Origin: Sphingomonadales bacterium | GTDB taxonomy: Bacteria > Bacteroidota > Bacteroidia > UBA7662 | Assembly (NCBI GenBank): GCA_016872225.1 | Contig: VHAW01000115.1 | Location: 1 to 5,364 of the forward strand | Direction of reading: 5' to 3' | Length of the DNA: 5,364 nt | Part shown: piece after piece, positions 1 through 5,364 of the stretch | Layout: each line of letters begins with the position of its first letter | Numbering within the stretch: position 1 is the stretch's first letter | Position numbers and translations under genes: made by a program | The notes under the pieces: model-generated | Told to the model about the DNA's origin: nothing | Database searches by the model: none | Seen by the model: only the letters and a program-made list of their open reading frames with translations

Positions 1-108
1 GTAAGCGCCTGCGATGGTCGGGTTGCCGAGCTCCGCTTGATTCGCCGCCCGTAATTTCCCCGCTTTCATTATGCAGGTGGGGCGCGCCTTGGCTAATTTC
101 GCGGCCGC
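1..108. other. GC-rich left edge, no assignable gene
   Basis: No recognisable product lies here. Two weak readings compete. On the plus strand a frame enters from the left edge and stops at 52-54 (TAA); its last residues read VSACDGRVAELRLIRRP and could be the tail of an upstream gene. On the minus strand an ATG at 69-67 opens a frame that runs off the left edge (MKAGKLRAANQAELGNP...) and could be the start of a neighbouring gene. Neither matches a family I know, and both are too short to decide. The stretch is visibly more GC-rich than the DNA after it, and holds an AscI-type site (81-88) and a NotI-type site (101-108). Confidence 0.3.
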
Positions 109-497
109 ATGTTTCGCCACCGCCACACTCGTCTGCTTTTCTGTTCGGCCCTGCTGTTGTTGATTGGAATTTCAACAGGTTACCCTTGGGGTCTGCAAGC
201 CCAAAACTTTCCTAAATCTGTCCCGGATATTTTAATTCATGCCCCCTGGTTGCGCAAAGATCTAGTAGCAGGAACCCGCAATCGGAAAAGCACGGTTAGT
301 CTGCCTCTCCCGGCGATCGTGATTTCCAAAGAACAAATCCAGCGCTTTGTAAATCTTCGGCTATGTAACATCTTACACGAGCAGAGCGGATTAATTCTTC
401 AACAGGTTTTTTTGGCGCAGGTATACAAATTCAAGGCCTAAGTAAGGCGGAGTTATGCCTGCGGTTAGCGAACCCGACTCGGTTAAATATAAACTAA
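109..497 (+). pseudogene. TonB-dependent receptor remnant (signal peptide plus start of plug domain)
   Basis: An intact gene of this kind would encode an outer-membrane beta-barrel that imports siderophores, cobalamin or similar ligands using TonB energy. The ATG at 109 starts a basic, then hydrophobic signal peptide (about residues 1-31, ending near GLQAQ). A plug-domain start follows: LVAGTR at 52-57 in place of the usual VTGTR, VISKEQI at 71-77, and NILHEQSGL at 87-95. At 407-413 a run of seven T ends the match and the frame stops at 439-441. Reading on in the +1-nt-insertion frame from 414 restores the family sequence GAGIQIQGLS, as if one T were missing; that frame stops at 495-497. A full receptor needs roughly 600-800 residues, but a tRNA begins at 609, so barrel and most of the plug are absent even if the T-run is a sequencing error. 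Family assignment is from motif recall. Confidence 0.75.
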
Positions 498-611
498 AGA
501 AGCACTATACTTTTAGGTACATCGTCCAACCTAACGGAAGTAGGGACTTTTAGCCTAAAGGCCAAGCTGAGAAATCAGACCTGCGAAAAAAGAATTTTGG
601 TTGAATTGTAG
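498..611 (+). other. Open stretch between receptor remnant and tRNA, possible degraded coding tail
   Basis: After the TAA at 495-497 the same frame stays open to a TAG at 609-611 and reads RSTILLGTSSNLTEVGTFSL, then KAKLRNQTCEKRILVEL. The alternating polar and hydrophobic pattern with one cysteine resembles the last strands of an Ig-like beta-sandwich, so it could be the tail of a second decayed gene joined to the receptor fragment by a deletion. There is no start codon and the stop overlaps the tRNA, so this is unlikely to be a translated gene. The fold is an inference from the sequence pattern only. Confidence 0.2.
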
Positions 612-682
612 CGGGGAGCAGAATCGAACTGCCGACCTTAGGGTTATGAATCCTACGCTCTAACCATCTGAGCTACCCCGCC
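609..682 (-). tRNA. tRNA with CAT anticodon, probably elongator tRNA-Met
   Basis: The minus strand folds into a complete 74-nt cloverleaf. The acceptor stem is GGCGGGG against CCCCGCT with a G1-U72 wobble. U8 and A9 are followed by a D arm GCTC/GAGC holding A14 and G18-G19. The anticodon loop is TTCATAA with CAT at 648-646, the variable loop is 5 nt, and the T arm is GGCAG-TTCGATT-CTGCT. The discriminator is A73, and CCA is not encoded. The anticodon stem has an A31-C39 mismatch. The three G-C pairs expected in an initiator anticodon stem are absent, which argues against fMet. A CAT gene can also be tRNA-Ile whose C34 is modified to lysidine; elongator Met is favoured but not proven by sequence alone. 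It lies on the same strand as and just downstream of the DUF2256 gene. Confidence 0.95.
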
Positions 683-684
683 TC

Positions 685-705
685 AAAAAATATTTGAAAT
701 TTTTT
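685..705. repeat. AT-only inverted repeat between DUF2256 gene and tRNA
   Basis: Arms AAAAAAT (685-691) and ATTTTTT (699-705) are perfect 7-bp complements around a 7-nt loop. It sits only 3 nt upstream of the tRNA 5' end as transcribed. With A-T pairs only, the hairpin would be weak, so a role as terminator is doubtful. It may simply be the AT-rich leader common upstream of stable RNA genes. Confidence 0.4.
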
Positions 706-721
706 GGCCATTTATGGGCGC

Positions 722-729
722 CAAAGATA
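722..729 (-). promoter_or_regulatory. Candidate -7 element for the tRNA
   Basis: The minus strand reads TATCTTTG from 729 to 722, an exact fit to the Bacteroidota -7 pattern TAnnTTTG. Transcription would start about 5-8 nt further on, giving a leader of roughly 30-35 nt before the mature tRNA 5' end at 682. The matching upstream TTTG element is not clear: only a GGTTCC stretch lies near the right distance. The alternative is that the tRNA is read through from the SRPBCC and DUF2256 genes. Confidence 0.4.
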
Positions 730-731
730 CA

Positions 732-875
732 TCATTGGGACTTGGAACCGCATTTCTTACTGCAGTATCGAAGTTGTTCCCAGTTCAAAATCCATTTGCG
801 GCGCCAAGCAAAGCTACGTCCACAGCTAGGGCAGACTTTGGTGGGTAGAAACGGCTTGCGGTATACGGTCGCCAC
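732..875 (-). CDS. DUF2256 family small four-cysteine protein
   Basis: This 47-residue reading frame matches the DUF2256 family, small bacterial proteins of unknown function. The signature is clear: LPTKVCPSCGRSFAWRRKW at 10-28 contains the first cysteine pair (C15, C18) and the family's C-x-x-C-G-R-x-F-x-W-R-x-K-W pattern. W32 and LRYCSKKC at 35-42 follow, with C38 and C42. The four cysteines suggest a zinc-ribbon-like site, which is an inference. There is no ATG in the frame. The GTG at 875-873 gives MATVYRKPFLPTK..., a length normal for the family, and lies 4 nt after the stop of the SRPBCC gene, so the two are probably co-transcribed. No Shine-Dalgarno sequence sits at a useful distance. 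The stop is TGA at 734-732. Family membership is secure; the exact start is less so. Confidence 0.88.
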   Translation of the reverse strand: MATVYRKPFLPTKVCPSCGRSFAWRRKWILNWEQLRYCSKKCGSKSQ

Positions 876-879
876 GGGC

Positions 880-1344
880 TTAAGGGGCTGGGAAAAGGAC
901 CTCCATGGCCTTTTTGCGGTGTTGAAAGATTTCCTGGAGCTGACCGCGGATCAAAATATGCTGGGCCAAATCCCCCAGCAAGCCTAATGGAGGGATGTAG
1001 GATACCCTATCCTCCATCCAAGTTCCTCCATCCCCCGCCGTAAGCCTATGCTCGTGATGCCAAAAACGGTAGGGACCCAAGATTTGCTCATCCACAAAAT
1101 ATTGCCCAGGAATAATCTCCGAAATACGTGTGACCCAGGTCGTGGTCCAACCGGGCAGGGGCCGAACCCGGTAAGCAATAATCATCCCCGAATGCATAAA
1201 CGGGGGTAAATCTGGGGTTTGAATTTCAAAACCCATACGGGGTGGGGTAATGCGGGCCAAGTTGCGGGGTGTTGCCACAAAATCCCAAAGAGTTTCCGGT
1301 GAGGCCGGCAACCATTGCTTTTCATAAATCTGATACAGTCCCAT
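880..1344 (-). CDS. SRPBCC family (START-like) ligand-binding protein
   Basis: The 154-residue product fits the cytoplasmic SRPBCC proteins of the COG4276 type, small helix-grip folds thought to enclose a hydrophobic ligand; the ligand is not known. Recognisable blocks are the start YQIYEKQWLPASPETLWDF (4-22), ITPPRMGF at 32-39, FVDEQILGPYRFWHHEH at 83-99, and MEDRVSYIPPLGLLGDL at 110-126. The end QLQEIFQHRKKAMEVLF is the usual C-terminal helix. There is no signal peptide. The frame stays open upstream to 1491, but the family begins at MGLYQIYEKQ, and the extra 49 residues would overlap the divergent permease gene, so the ATG at 1344 is chosen. The DUF2256 gene follows by 4 nt. In other bacteria such SRPBCC genes often lie near photolyase or SDR-family genes; none is seen here. 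Confidence 0.9.
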   Translation of the reverse strand: MGLYQIYEKQWLPASPETLWDFVATPRNLARITPPRMGFEIQTPDLPPFMHSGMIIAYRVRPLPGWTTTWVTRISEIIPGQYFVDEQILGPYRFWHHEHRLTAGDGGTWMEDRVSYIPPLGLLGDLAQHILIRGQLQEIFQHRKKAMEVLFPAP

Positions 1345-1374
1345 GTGGCTATAACGCTTCTCGCTTCGCTTCGT

Positions 1375-1405
1375 TTTGATTCCGGGATTTTTGAGCCGAT
1401 TTTTG
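1375..1405 (+). promoter_or_regulatory. Candidate Bacteroidota-type promoter for the permease operon
   Basis: TTTG at 1375-1378 is separated by 19 bp from GATTTTTG at 1398-1405, which matches the Bacteroidota -7 pattern TAnnTTTG at all but the first base. The spacing is what the housekeeping sigma factor of this phylum uses. Transcription would begin near 1410 and leave an untranslated leader of about 25 nt before the ATG at 1436. It also places the alternative TTG start at 1376 inside the promoter, which supports the downstream ATG. Assigned by pattern only. Confidence 0.45.
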
Positions 1406-1406
1406 A
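1386..1406. repeat. Tandem GATTTTTGA repeats in the divergent promoter region
   Basis: GATTTTTGA occurs at 1386-1394 and again at 1398-1406, 12 bp apart, and its core TTTTGA also occurs at 1374-1379. A second short repeat, AGTACC at 1414-1419 and 1422-1427, follows with an 8-bp period. CGCTTC also repeats at 1355-1360 and 1362-1367. All lie in the 91 bp between two divergent genes. The downstream GATTTTTGA copy overlaps the candidate -7 element. Regulator binding is possible but not shown. Confidence 0.5.
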
Positions 1407-1435
1407 CCCCAAGAGTACCCAAGTACCACCCCCTC

Positions 1436-2815
1436 ATGAACCGTTTGTCCACGATGCTGATCAGGGCCTTTGCCCTGCCGTTGGTGGTCACATTTTTGAT
1501 CGTTCAGTTCATCCTGGTGATGCAGTTCCTTTGGCTCTATATCGACGATTTGGTGGGTAAAGGTTTGGAGTGGTGGGTAATCACCGAACTCATTTTTTAC
1601 GCTTCAGCGAGCTTTGTGCCGTTAGCCCTCCCCTTGGCCATTCTGCTAGCCTCCATCATGACCCTGGGCGCCCTTTCGGAACATGGGGAACTGACCGCGG
1701 TGAAGTCGTCCGGTATTTCATTGTTACGATTTTTGCGGCCGCTCTTTGGTTTGGTTTTGTTCATTTGCCTTTTTGCCTTTTATTTCTCAGACACCCTCTT
1801 ACCCAATTCTCGACTCAAATTCGGTTCCTTGCTGTACGATGTACAACAAAAAAAACCTGCCTTATCCATAAAGCCAGGGGTTTTCTACAAAGACATTGAG
1901 GGCTACAGCCTGATGGTGCGCCGCAGAGATGCAGATCAACAAACGGTGCGCGATATCATTATTTACGATCGCAGTTCTGGGGGTGCCTATCCCAGGGTGA
2001 CCATAGCTCGTCGGGGCAAATTCATTCACAGCCAGGACCAGCGGTTTCTGACCGTTCAACTGGAAGATGGATTCACCTTTACCGAACAAGGATCTACCGA
2101 GCCCTCCGAGACCATGAACGGTGAATCTCGGATTTTGTTCCGCAAACAACAGATTCACCTGGACCTCAGTCAACTCAATCTTCGTCGAAGTGACGAGAGT
2201 CTTTTCAAGGATTATTACTCGATGCTTAACACAAGACAACTCTCCAAGGCCATTGACTCCCTGCGAAGAGATAATCAAAGTAGAGACTCCGCGCTGAATC
2301 ACCTGATCCTGGGGCAATATCATTTTGGGAGGAATACCTCATTGGAATCCTCCGAGCCACTGGCTTCCAGGCCTCCGAAGACCCAACCCAGCGGTACGAA
2401 ATGGTCCGAAAACAATCCGGACTTGATTCAAGAAGCCCTACGCCAGCTTCAAACCGTGAAATCCTATACGGATATGAAAAATCGTGAAATGCGAAATCGC
2501 CATGAACTTCTGGCAAGATATGTGATCGAATTTCATCGGAAATTCTCCTTGTCCTTCGCCTGCCTCTTGCTGTTTATGGTTGGGGCTCCTTTGGGGGCCG
2601 TTATTCGCAAAGGCGGGTTGGGCCTGTCGACTGTATGGGCCATTGGTTGCTTCCTCTTGTATCACGTGATTTCCATGAGCAGCGAGAAACTGGGACGCGA
2701 TGGCAGCCTTGATCCCCGTTGGGCGATGTGGGTTTCCAGTCTTCTTCTCTTGCCTTTGGCCTGCTGGTTGTTGTACAGGGTGAACTTAGATCGCAAATTA
2801 ACGATGCGCCTGTAG
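1436..2815 (+). CDS. LptF/LptG family permease (lipopolysaccharide transport)
   Basis: LptF and LptG are the inner-membrane partners of the ATPase LptB; together they pull lipopolysaccharide out of the inner membrane and pass it to the LptC/LptA bridge. The 459-residue product has the family layout. Three N-terminal membrane segments lie at about 12-34, 52-80 and 99-117, a periplasmic beta-rich domain at about 118-250, a helical linker to 365, and three C-terminal membrane segments at about 371-390, 396-413 and 429-448. The blocks FLWLYIDDLVGKGLE (31-45), FYFSDTLLPNSRLKF (115-129), KPALSI...GVF and the APLGAVIRKGGLG loop (384-396) are those of Bacteroidota members. Residues 300-325 form a Ser/Pro-rich linker. 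The ATG at 1436 is the first in-frame ATG; a TTG at 1376 would add 20 residues without family support. Whether it is the LptF or LptG partner cannot be told here. A GT4 glycosyltransferase follows 23 bp on. Confidence 0.95.
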   Translation: MNRLSTMLIRAFALPLVVTFLIVQFILVMQFLWLYIDDLVGKGLEWWVITELIFYASASFVPLALPLAILLASIMTLGALSEHGELTAVKSSGISLLRFLRPLFGLVLFICLFAFYFSDTLLPNSRLKFGSLLYDVQQKKPALSIKPGVFYKDIEGYSLMVRRRDADQQTVRDIIIYDRSSGGAYPRVTIARRGKFIHSQDQRFLTVQLEDGFTFTEQGSTEPSETMNGESRILFRKQQIHLDLSQLNLRRSDESLFKDYYSMLNTRQLSKAIDSLRRDNQSRDSALNHLILGQYHFGRNTSLESSEPLASRPPKTQPSGTKWSENNPDLIQEALRQLQTVKSYTDMKNREMRNRHELLARYVIEFHRKFSLSFACLLLFMVGAPLGAVIRKGGLGLSTVWAIGCFLLYHVISMSSEKLGRDGSLDPRWAMWVSSLLLLPLACWLLYRVNLDRKLTMRL

Positions 2816-2838
2816 TGGCGGGCAAGACATCCTATCCC

Positions 2839-4110
2839 ATGCCCCTCAACCTGCGTATTCTGCAATTGTACCACCGGATACCGCATCCCCCCAGGGATGG
2901 TGGGGTCAAGGCTGTTTTGCACATGCGTCAAGTCCTGGAAAATTTAGGATGTGTCGTGCGAGGCTTTGCCTTGAATCCCAGTCGAAATCGAATTGATCCA
3001 TCAAGCCTCCCGAATTCAATGCGCGATGACTACTTACTGGATATCGTTGAATTGGATAGTCATATCAAGGTCGGTGGAGCCCTGGCTGCGTTACCATTCT
3101 CTTTGCCCTACCATCTCCTCCGATTCAAGGACTCGAATGCTGCACAAAGGCTGGGCCAAATTATCGAAGGTTATCGTCCAGACCTAATCCTCCTGGAAGG
3201 ACTACCAATAGCATTGTATCGAACTACCCTCGAGAAGTTTAACTGCAAAATATTATATAGATCGCATAACATTGAAAGTGATATTGTGCGTCAAAAAGCG
3301 TTCTCACTTTCTCGATGGAATCCCCTAAGGACTTGGATATATGCTGAATACCGTAAAATGCAAGCCTTTGAACGAGAAACTGTACGAACAGTGGATGCGG
3401 TATTGGCCATCAGCCCTCAGGACCTGATTCAACTTCGAGAAATGGCGCCAGATCGCATTGACCATATGCTTCATTTTGGGTACTGGCCCACTATGGCCAA
3501 CTCATCAGATTCACCCAACAGGCCAAAGCAATCCGTATGGAATGGAGAAAGGCCCCTTAGATTAGGTTTCATTGGTGCCATGGACTGGTTGCCAAATCAA
3601 GACGCTCTTCAATGGCTTGTTGACGAGTGGATTCCCGCCACAGAGGGGTGGACGAACAGACCAGAATTTCATGCGGCAGGCCGAAAGGCTCCTGCCAAAT
3701 TCGCGCAGAAATGGTCTGCCTATTTTTTTCATGGCGAAGTAGAAGATGCGGAAACCTTTATGAGTTCTTGCGATGCGATGGTATTTCCATTGCGTATGGG
3801 AAGCGGCCTCAAAATCAAAGCGGTAGAGGCCATGGCATTGGGTATCCCGGTGATTTCTACCATGCAGGGCGTTCAGGGGATGGGATTAGAACCAGGGATT
3901 GATTACTTGCAAGCGGAAAATGCTCGAGAATTTGCCGCGGTTTTGCAGGATTTAACCCAATCACCCAACCAATTACAAGCGTTAACGGAACGTGTCCTCC
4001 TAAAAATCAATAATTATCAAGAACATAATCTGAAAATCAAGGCCTTATCAACCTTATTGGAGCAAGTTACCGCACGAAAAGGAATGACACCGCGCAATGA
4101 AAACGGATAA
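2839..4110 (+). CDS. GT4-type glycosyltransferase (GT-B fold)
   Basis: The 423-residue product is a cytoplasmic GT-B glycosyltransferase that likely moves a sugar from a nucleotide donor onto a surface glycan; donor and acceptor cannot be read from sequence. The N-terminal domain starts with LRILQLYHRIPHPPRDGG (5-22), where the DGG loop faces the acceptor. YRSHNIESDI (140-149) and VDAVLAISPQD (185-195) follow. The C-terminal domain begins near 240 (LRLGFIGAMDWLPNQDAL). The donor-binding block is PLRMGSGLKIKAVEAMALG (317-335) followed by IPVIST, with E330 where the family's final conserved glutamate falls. There is no membrane segment or signal peptide. The ATG at 2839 fits the family start. 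A GTG at 2815-2817, overlapping the permease stop as TAGTG, would add 8 residues. The 23-bp gap before and 18-nt gap after imply one operon with the permease and the GT2 gene. Confidence 0.93.
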   Translation: MPLNLRILQLYHRIPHPPRDGGVKAVLHMRQVLENLGCVVRGFALNPSRNRIDPSSLPNSMRDDYLLDIVELDSHIKVGGALAALPFSLPYHLLRFKDSNAAQRLGQIIEGYRPDLILLEGLPIALYRTTLEKFNCKILYRSHNIESDIVRQKAFSLSRWNPLRTWIYAEYRKMQAFERETVRTVDAVLAISPQDLIQLREMAPDRIDHMLHFGYWPTMANSSDSPNRPKQSVWNGERPLRLGFIGAMDWLPNQDALQWLVDEWIPATEGWTNRPEFHAAGRKAPAKFAQKWSAYFFHGEVEDAETFMSSCDAMVFPLRMGSGLKIKAVEAMALGIPVISTMQGVQGMGLEPGIDYLQAENAREFAAVLQDLTQSPNQLQALTERVLLKINNYQEHNLKIKALSTLLEQVTARKGMTPRNENG

Positions 4111-4128
4111 ATTTCTCCAAAACACTCC

Positions 4129-5358
4129 ATGAACGTCTTCCTTATAAGCCTTCTGGGTAGCATCGCGGGCCTGAGTCTGCTGCACACCTATGTGATTTAC
4201 CCATGGCATATGCGCAGGCTTGCCAAGTTGCCCCAAGAATGGGAGCCCTTGGAAGAATTTCCGTATACGATTATCCTCATGGCAGCCCACAACGAAGAGG
4301 CCATGATCCAGACCAAAGTTCAATCCATTTTTAGAAACCATTACCCAAAGTCCCGCTTGACCGTTGTGGTTGGAACCGATGCCTGCACCGATAAGACAAA
4401 TGAATTGATGTTACAATTATGCCAAGAATATCCAGGACTACGTCATCGGTATTTCCCCATAAGGATAGGCAAGCCGAAGATCATCAATCAACTCTACAAA
4501 GAATACCAAAACGAGGTGCCTAAAGAAGCCATTCTCGTTTTGACGGATGTGGATGCAGTATTAGAAGACCATACACTCGCTGAACTCGTCCTGCCTTTCT
4601 CAAACCCATGGGTGGCCGGAGTACAAGCAAATATTTTGCCATCCCATGAAAATTTCTGTGAGTTTACCAAAGACCCATCCCCATCAGGTAATGTCACCGC
4701 TCAAGAAATTCGCTATATGCAAGGAGAAATGATAACCAAACAAGGTGAGTCAACAAAAGGATCCGTCATTGGAGGATATGGAGCCCTGATGGCCATGCGT
4801 TGGAAACGTTTCGAACCATCGCCCGATGGACTGCTGGTGGACGATTTCTTTTGGTTCGCCCGTTTGCTTCAAAAACCAAGGACTAAGGTAGTTTTTGCTG
4901 AAAAAGCAATTGCCCGTATGCCTTTAGAAGGTAACAAGGCGATTCAATTTCGTCGAAAACGTCGTCTTGGCAAAGGAAATCTCCAAAATTTATGGATTTT
5001 TAAATCCCTCATCTTTCAGCGCGAAACGGCCTATTTCTTCGTTTCCCACAAAGTCCTACGCTGGCTGAGCCCATGGCTCCTCATGGCTTTCTACGTATGT
5101 TGCACGGCACTCGTAACCATGTATTGGAAATTGCATGAAGATTACGGATTCGTGCTGAATTGGTTAATGTTCATCATACTCCTTCCTGCAAGTATCAAGA
5201 TGCTGTCTTTTCCCCTTCTTAAACTTGATGTCTTTAAGGGCAGGATTCGTTTGCTTGAACATTTTATTAGCATGAACCTTGCCCTTACCTTGGGTGCCTT
5301 TGATTTATTCTTCAAGTCTTCCCGTCATGTTTGGTGGGACAATCGGAAAGGCTCGTAG
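4129..5358 (+). CDS. GT2-type membrane glycosyltransferase (GT-A fold)
   Basis: The 409-residue product is an inner-membrane glycosyltransferase of the large GT2 family, expected to transfer sugars on the cytoplasmic face to a lipid-linked or growing polysaccharide. A membrane segment at about 2-24 precedes the catalytic domain, which opens with YTIILMAAHNEEAMI (46-60). The metal and nucleotide-sugar site is the DxD motif in LTDVDA (138-143; D140 and D142). SVIGGYGALMAMRWKRFEP (212-230) is the acceptor-side block, and LLVDDFF (235-241) supplies the likely general base D238 or D239. QFRRKRRLGKGNLQNL (273-288) stands where processive relatives have QxxRW; the tryptophan is missing, as in many bacterial GT2 proteins of this layout. 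Three membrane segments follow at about 313-333, 342-362 and 380-396. The gene starts 18 nt after the GT4 stop and ends with TAG, 6 nt before the window edge. The product sugar is unknown. Confidence 0.92.
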   Translation: MNVFLISLLGSIAGLSLLHTYVIYPWHMRRLAKLPQEWEPLEEFPYTIILMAAHNEEAMIQTKVQSIFRNHYPKSRLTVVVGTDACTDKTNELMLQLCQEYPGLRHRYFPIRIGKPKIINQLYKEYQNEVPKEAILVLTDVDAVLEDHTLAELVLPFSNPWVAGVQANILPSHENFCEFTKDPSPSGNVTAQEIRYMQGEMITKQGESTKGSVIGGYGALMAMRWKRFEPSPDGLLVDDFFWFARLLQKPRTKVVFAEKAIARMPLEGNKAIQFRRKRRLGKGNLQNLWIFKSLIFQRETAYFFVSHKVLRWLSPWLLMAFYVCCTALVTMYWKLHEDYGFVLNWLMFIILLPASIKMLSFPLLKLDVFKGRIRLLEHFISMNLALTLGAFDLFFKSSRHVWWDNRKGS

Positions 5359-5364
5359 CAATAG

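Noticed and set aside
81..108. AscI-type and NotI-type 8-bp sites 20 bp apart just before the ATG at 109, suggesting vector sequence
   Set aside because: Such sites arise by chance in GC-rich DNA; another NotI-type site lies at 1735-1742 inside the permease gene, and the downstream sequence is clearly natural. Screening 1-108 against vector sequences would settle it.
273..288. Missing tryptophan of the QxxRW motif in the GT2 enzyme, as a sign of inactivation
   Set aside because: The block FRRKRRLGKGNLQ is what many GT2 enzymes with this layout carry, and the DxD and DD residues are intact. Numbers here are residue positions in the product of 4129-5358.
455..553. 32-residue frame MPAVSEPDSVKYKLKK... 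with an AAGGCGGAG stretch just upstream
   Set aside because: It has an ATG and a Shine-Dalgarno-like sequence, but the phylum rarely uses such sites, the product is unrecognised, and it overlaps the receptor remnant's second frame. Too little to call a gene.
705..723. Imperfect hairpin around CCATTTATGG as a terminator for the DUF2256 gene or the remnant
   Set aside because: The stem is 4 bp plus a bulged 3 bp and no T-run follows on either strand in the right place.
694..987. 97-codon plus-strand frame across the DUF2256 and SRPBCC genes
   Set aside because: It is antisense to two recognisable minus-strand genes, starts at a non-ATG codon, and its translation resembles no family.
1345..1491. 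49-residue N-terminal extension of the SRPBCC gene
   Set aside because: It lies beyond the normal family start and would run through the divergent promoter region into the start of the permease gene.
4097..4132. Short frame from the ATG at 4097 into the GT2 start
   Set aside because: Only 11 codons, ending at the TGA that overlaps the GT2 start ATG; no sign of a real peptide.

Overview
The window looks like chromosomal DNA from a member of the Bacteroidota. Four things support this. The LptF/LptG-type permease carries the N-terminal YIDDLVGKGLE block typical of that phylum. The coding starts lack clear Shine-Dalgarno sequences. One upstream region fits the Bacteroidota promoter pattern (TTTG, about 19 bp, near-match to TAnnTTTG). 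The tRNA gene does not encode its CCA end. I cannot name a genus.

Layout. Bases 1-108 are a GC-rich edge with no gene I can assign. From 109 a signal peptide and the start of a TonB-dependent receptor plug domain can be read, but the frame breaks in a 7-T run. Only about 200 bases then remain before a tRNA, so this is a gene remnant and not a working receptor. A minus-strand block follows, read in the order SRPBCC-family protein (1344-880), a 47-residue four-cysteine DUF2256 protein with a GTG start (875-732), and a CAT-anticodon tRNA, probably elongator tRNA-Met (682-609). The small DUF2256 gene is easily missed because it has no ATG.

A 91-bp divergent intergenic region (1345-1435) separates that block from a plus-strand set of three closely spaced genes: an LptF/LptG-family permease (1436-2815), a GT4-type glycosyltransferase (2839-4110) and a membrane-anchored GT2-type glycosyltransferase (4129-5358). 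Gaps of 23 and 17 bp suggest one transcript. The permease belongs to the machinery that extracts lipopolysaccharide from the inner membrane. The two glycosyltransferases probably build a surface glycan, so the right half reads as a cell-envelope operon.

The SRPBCC/DUF2256 pair recalls neighbourhoods that in other bacteria contain photolyase or cryptochrome genes, but none is present here. I see no CRISPR array, intact mobile element, toxin-antitoxin pair or clear new system. The most useful observations are the hidden DUF2256 gene, the receptor remnant beside the tRNA, and the repeat-bearing divergent promoter region.
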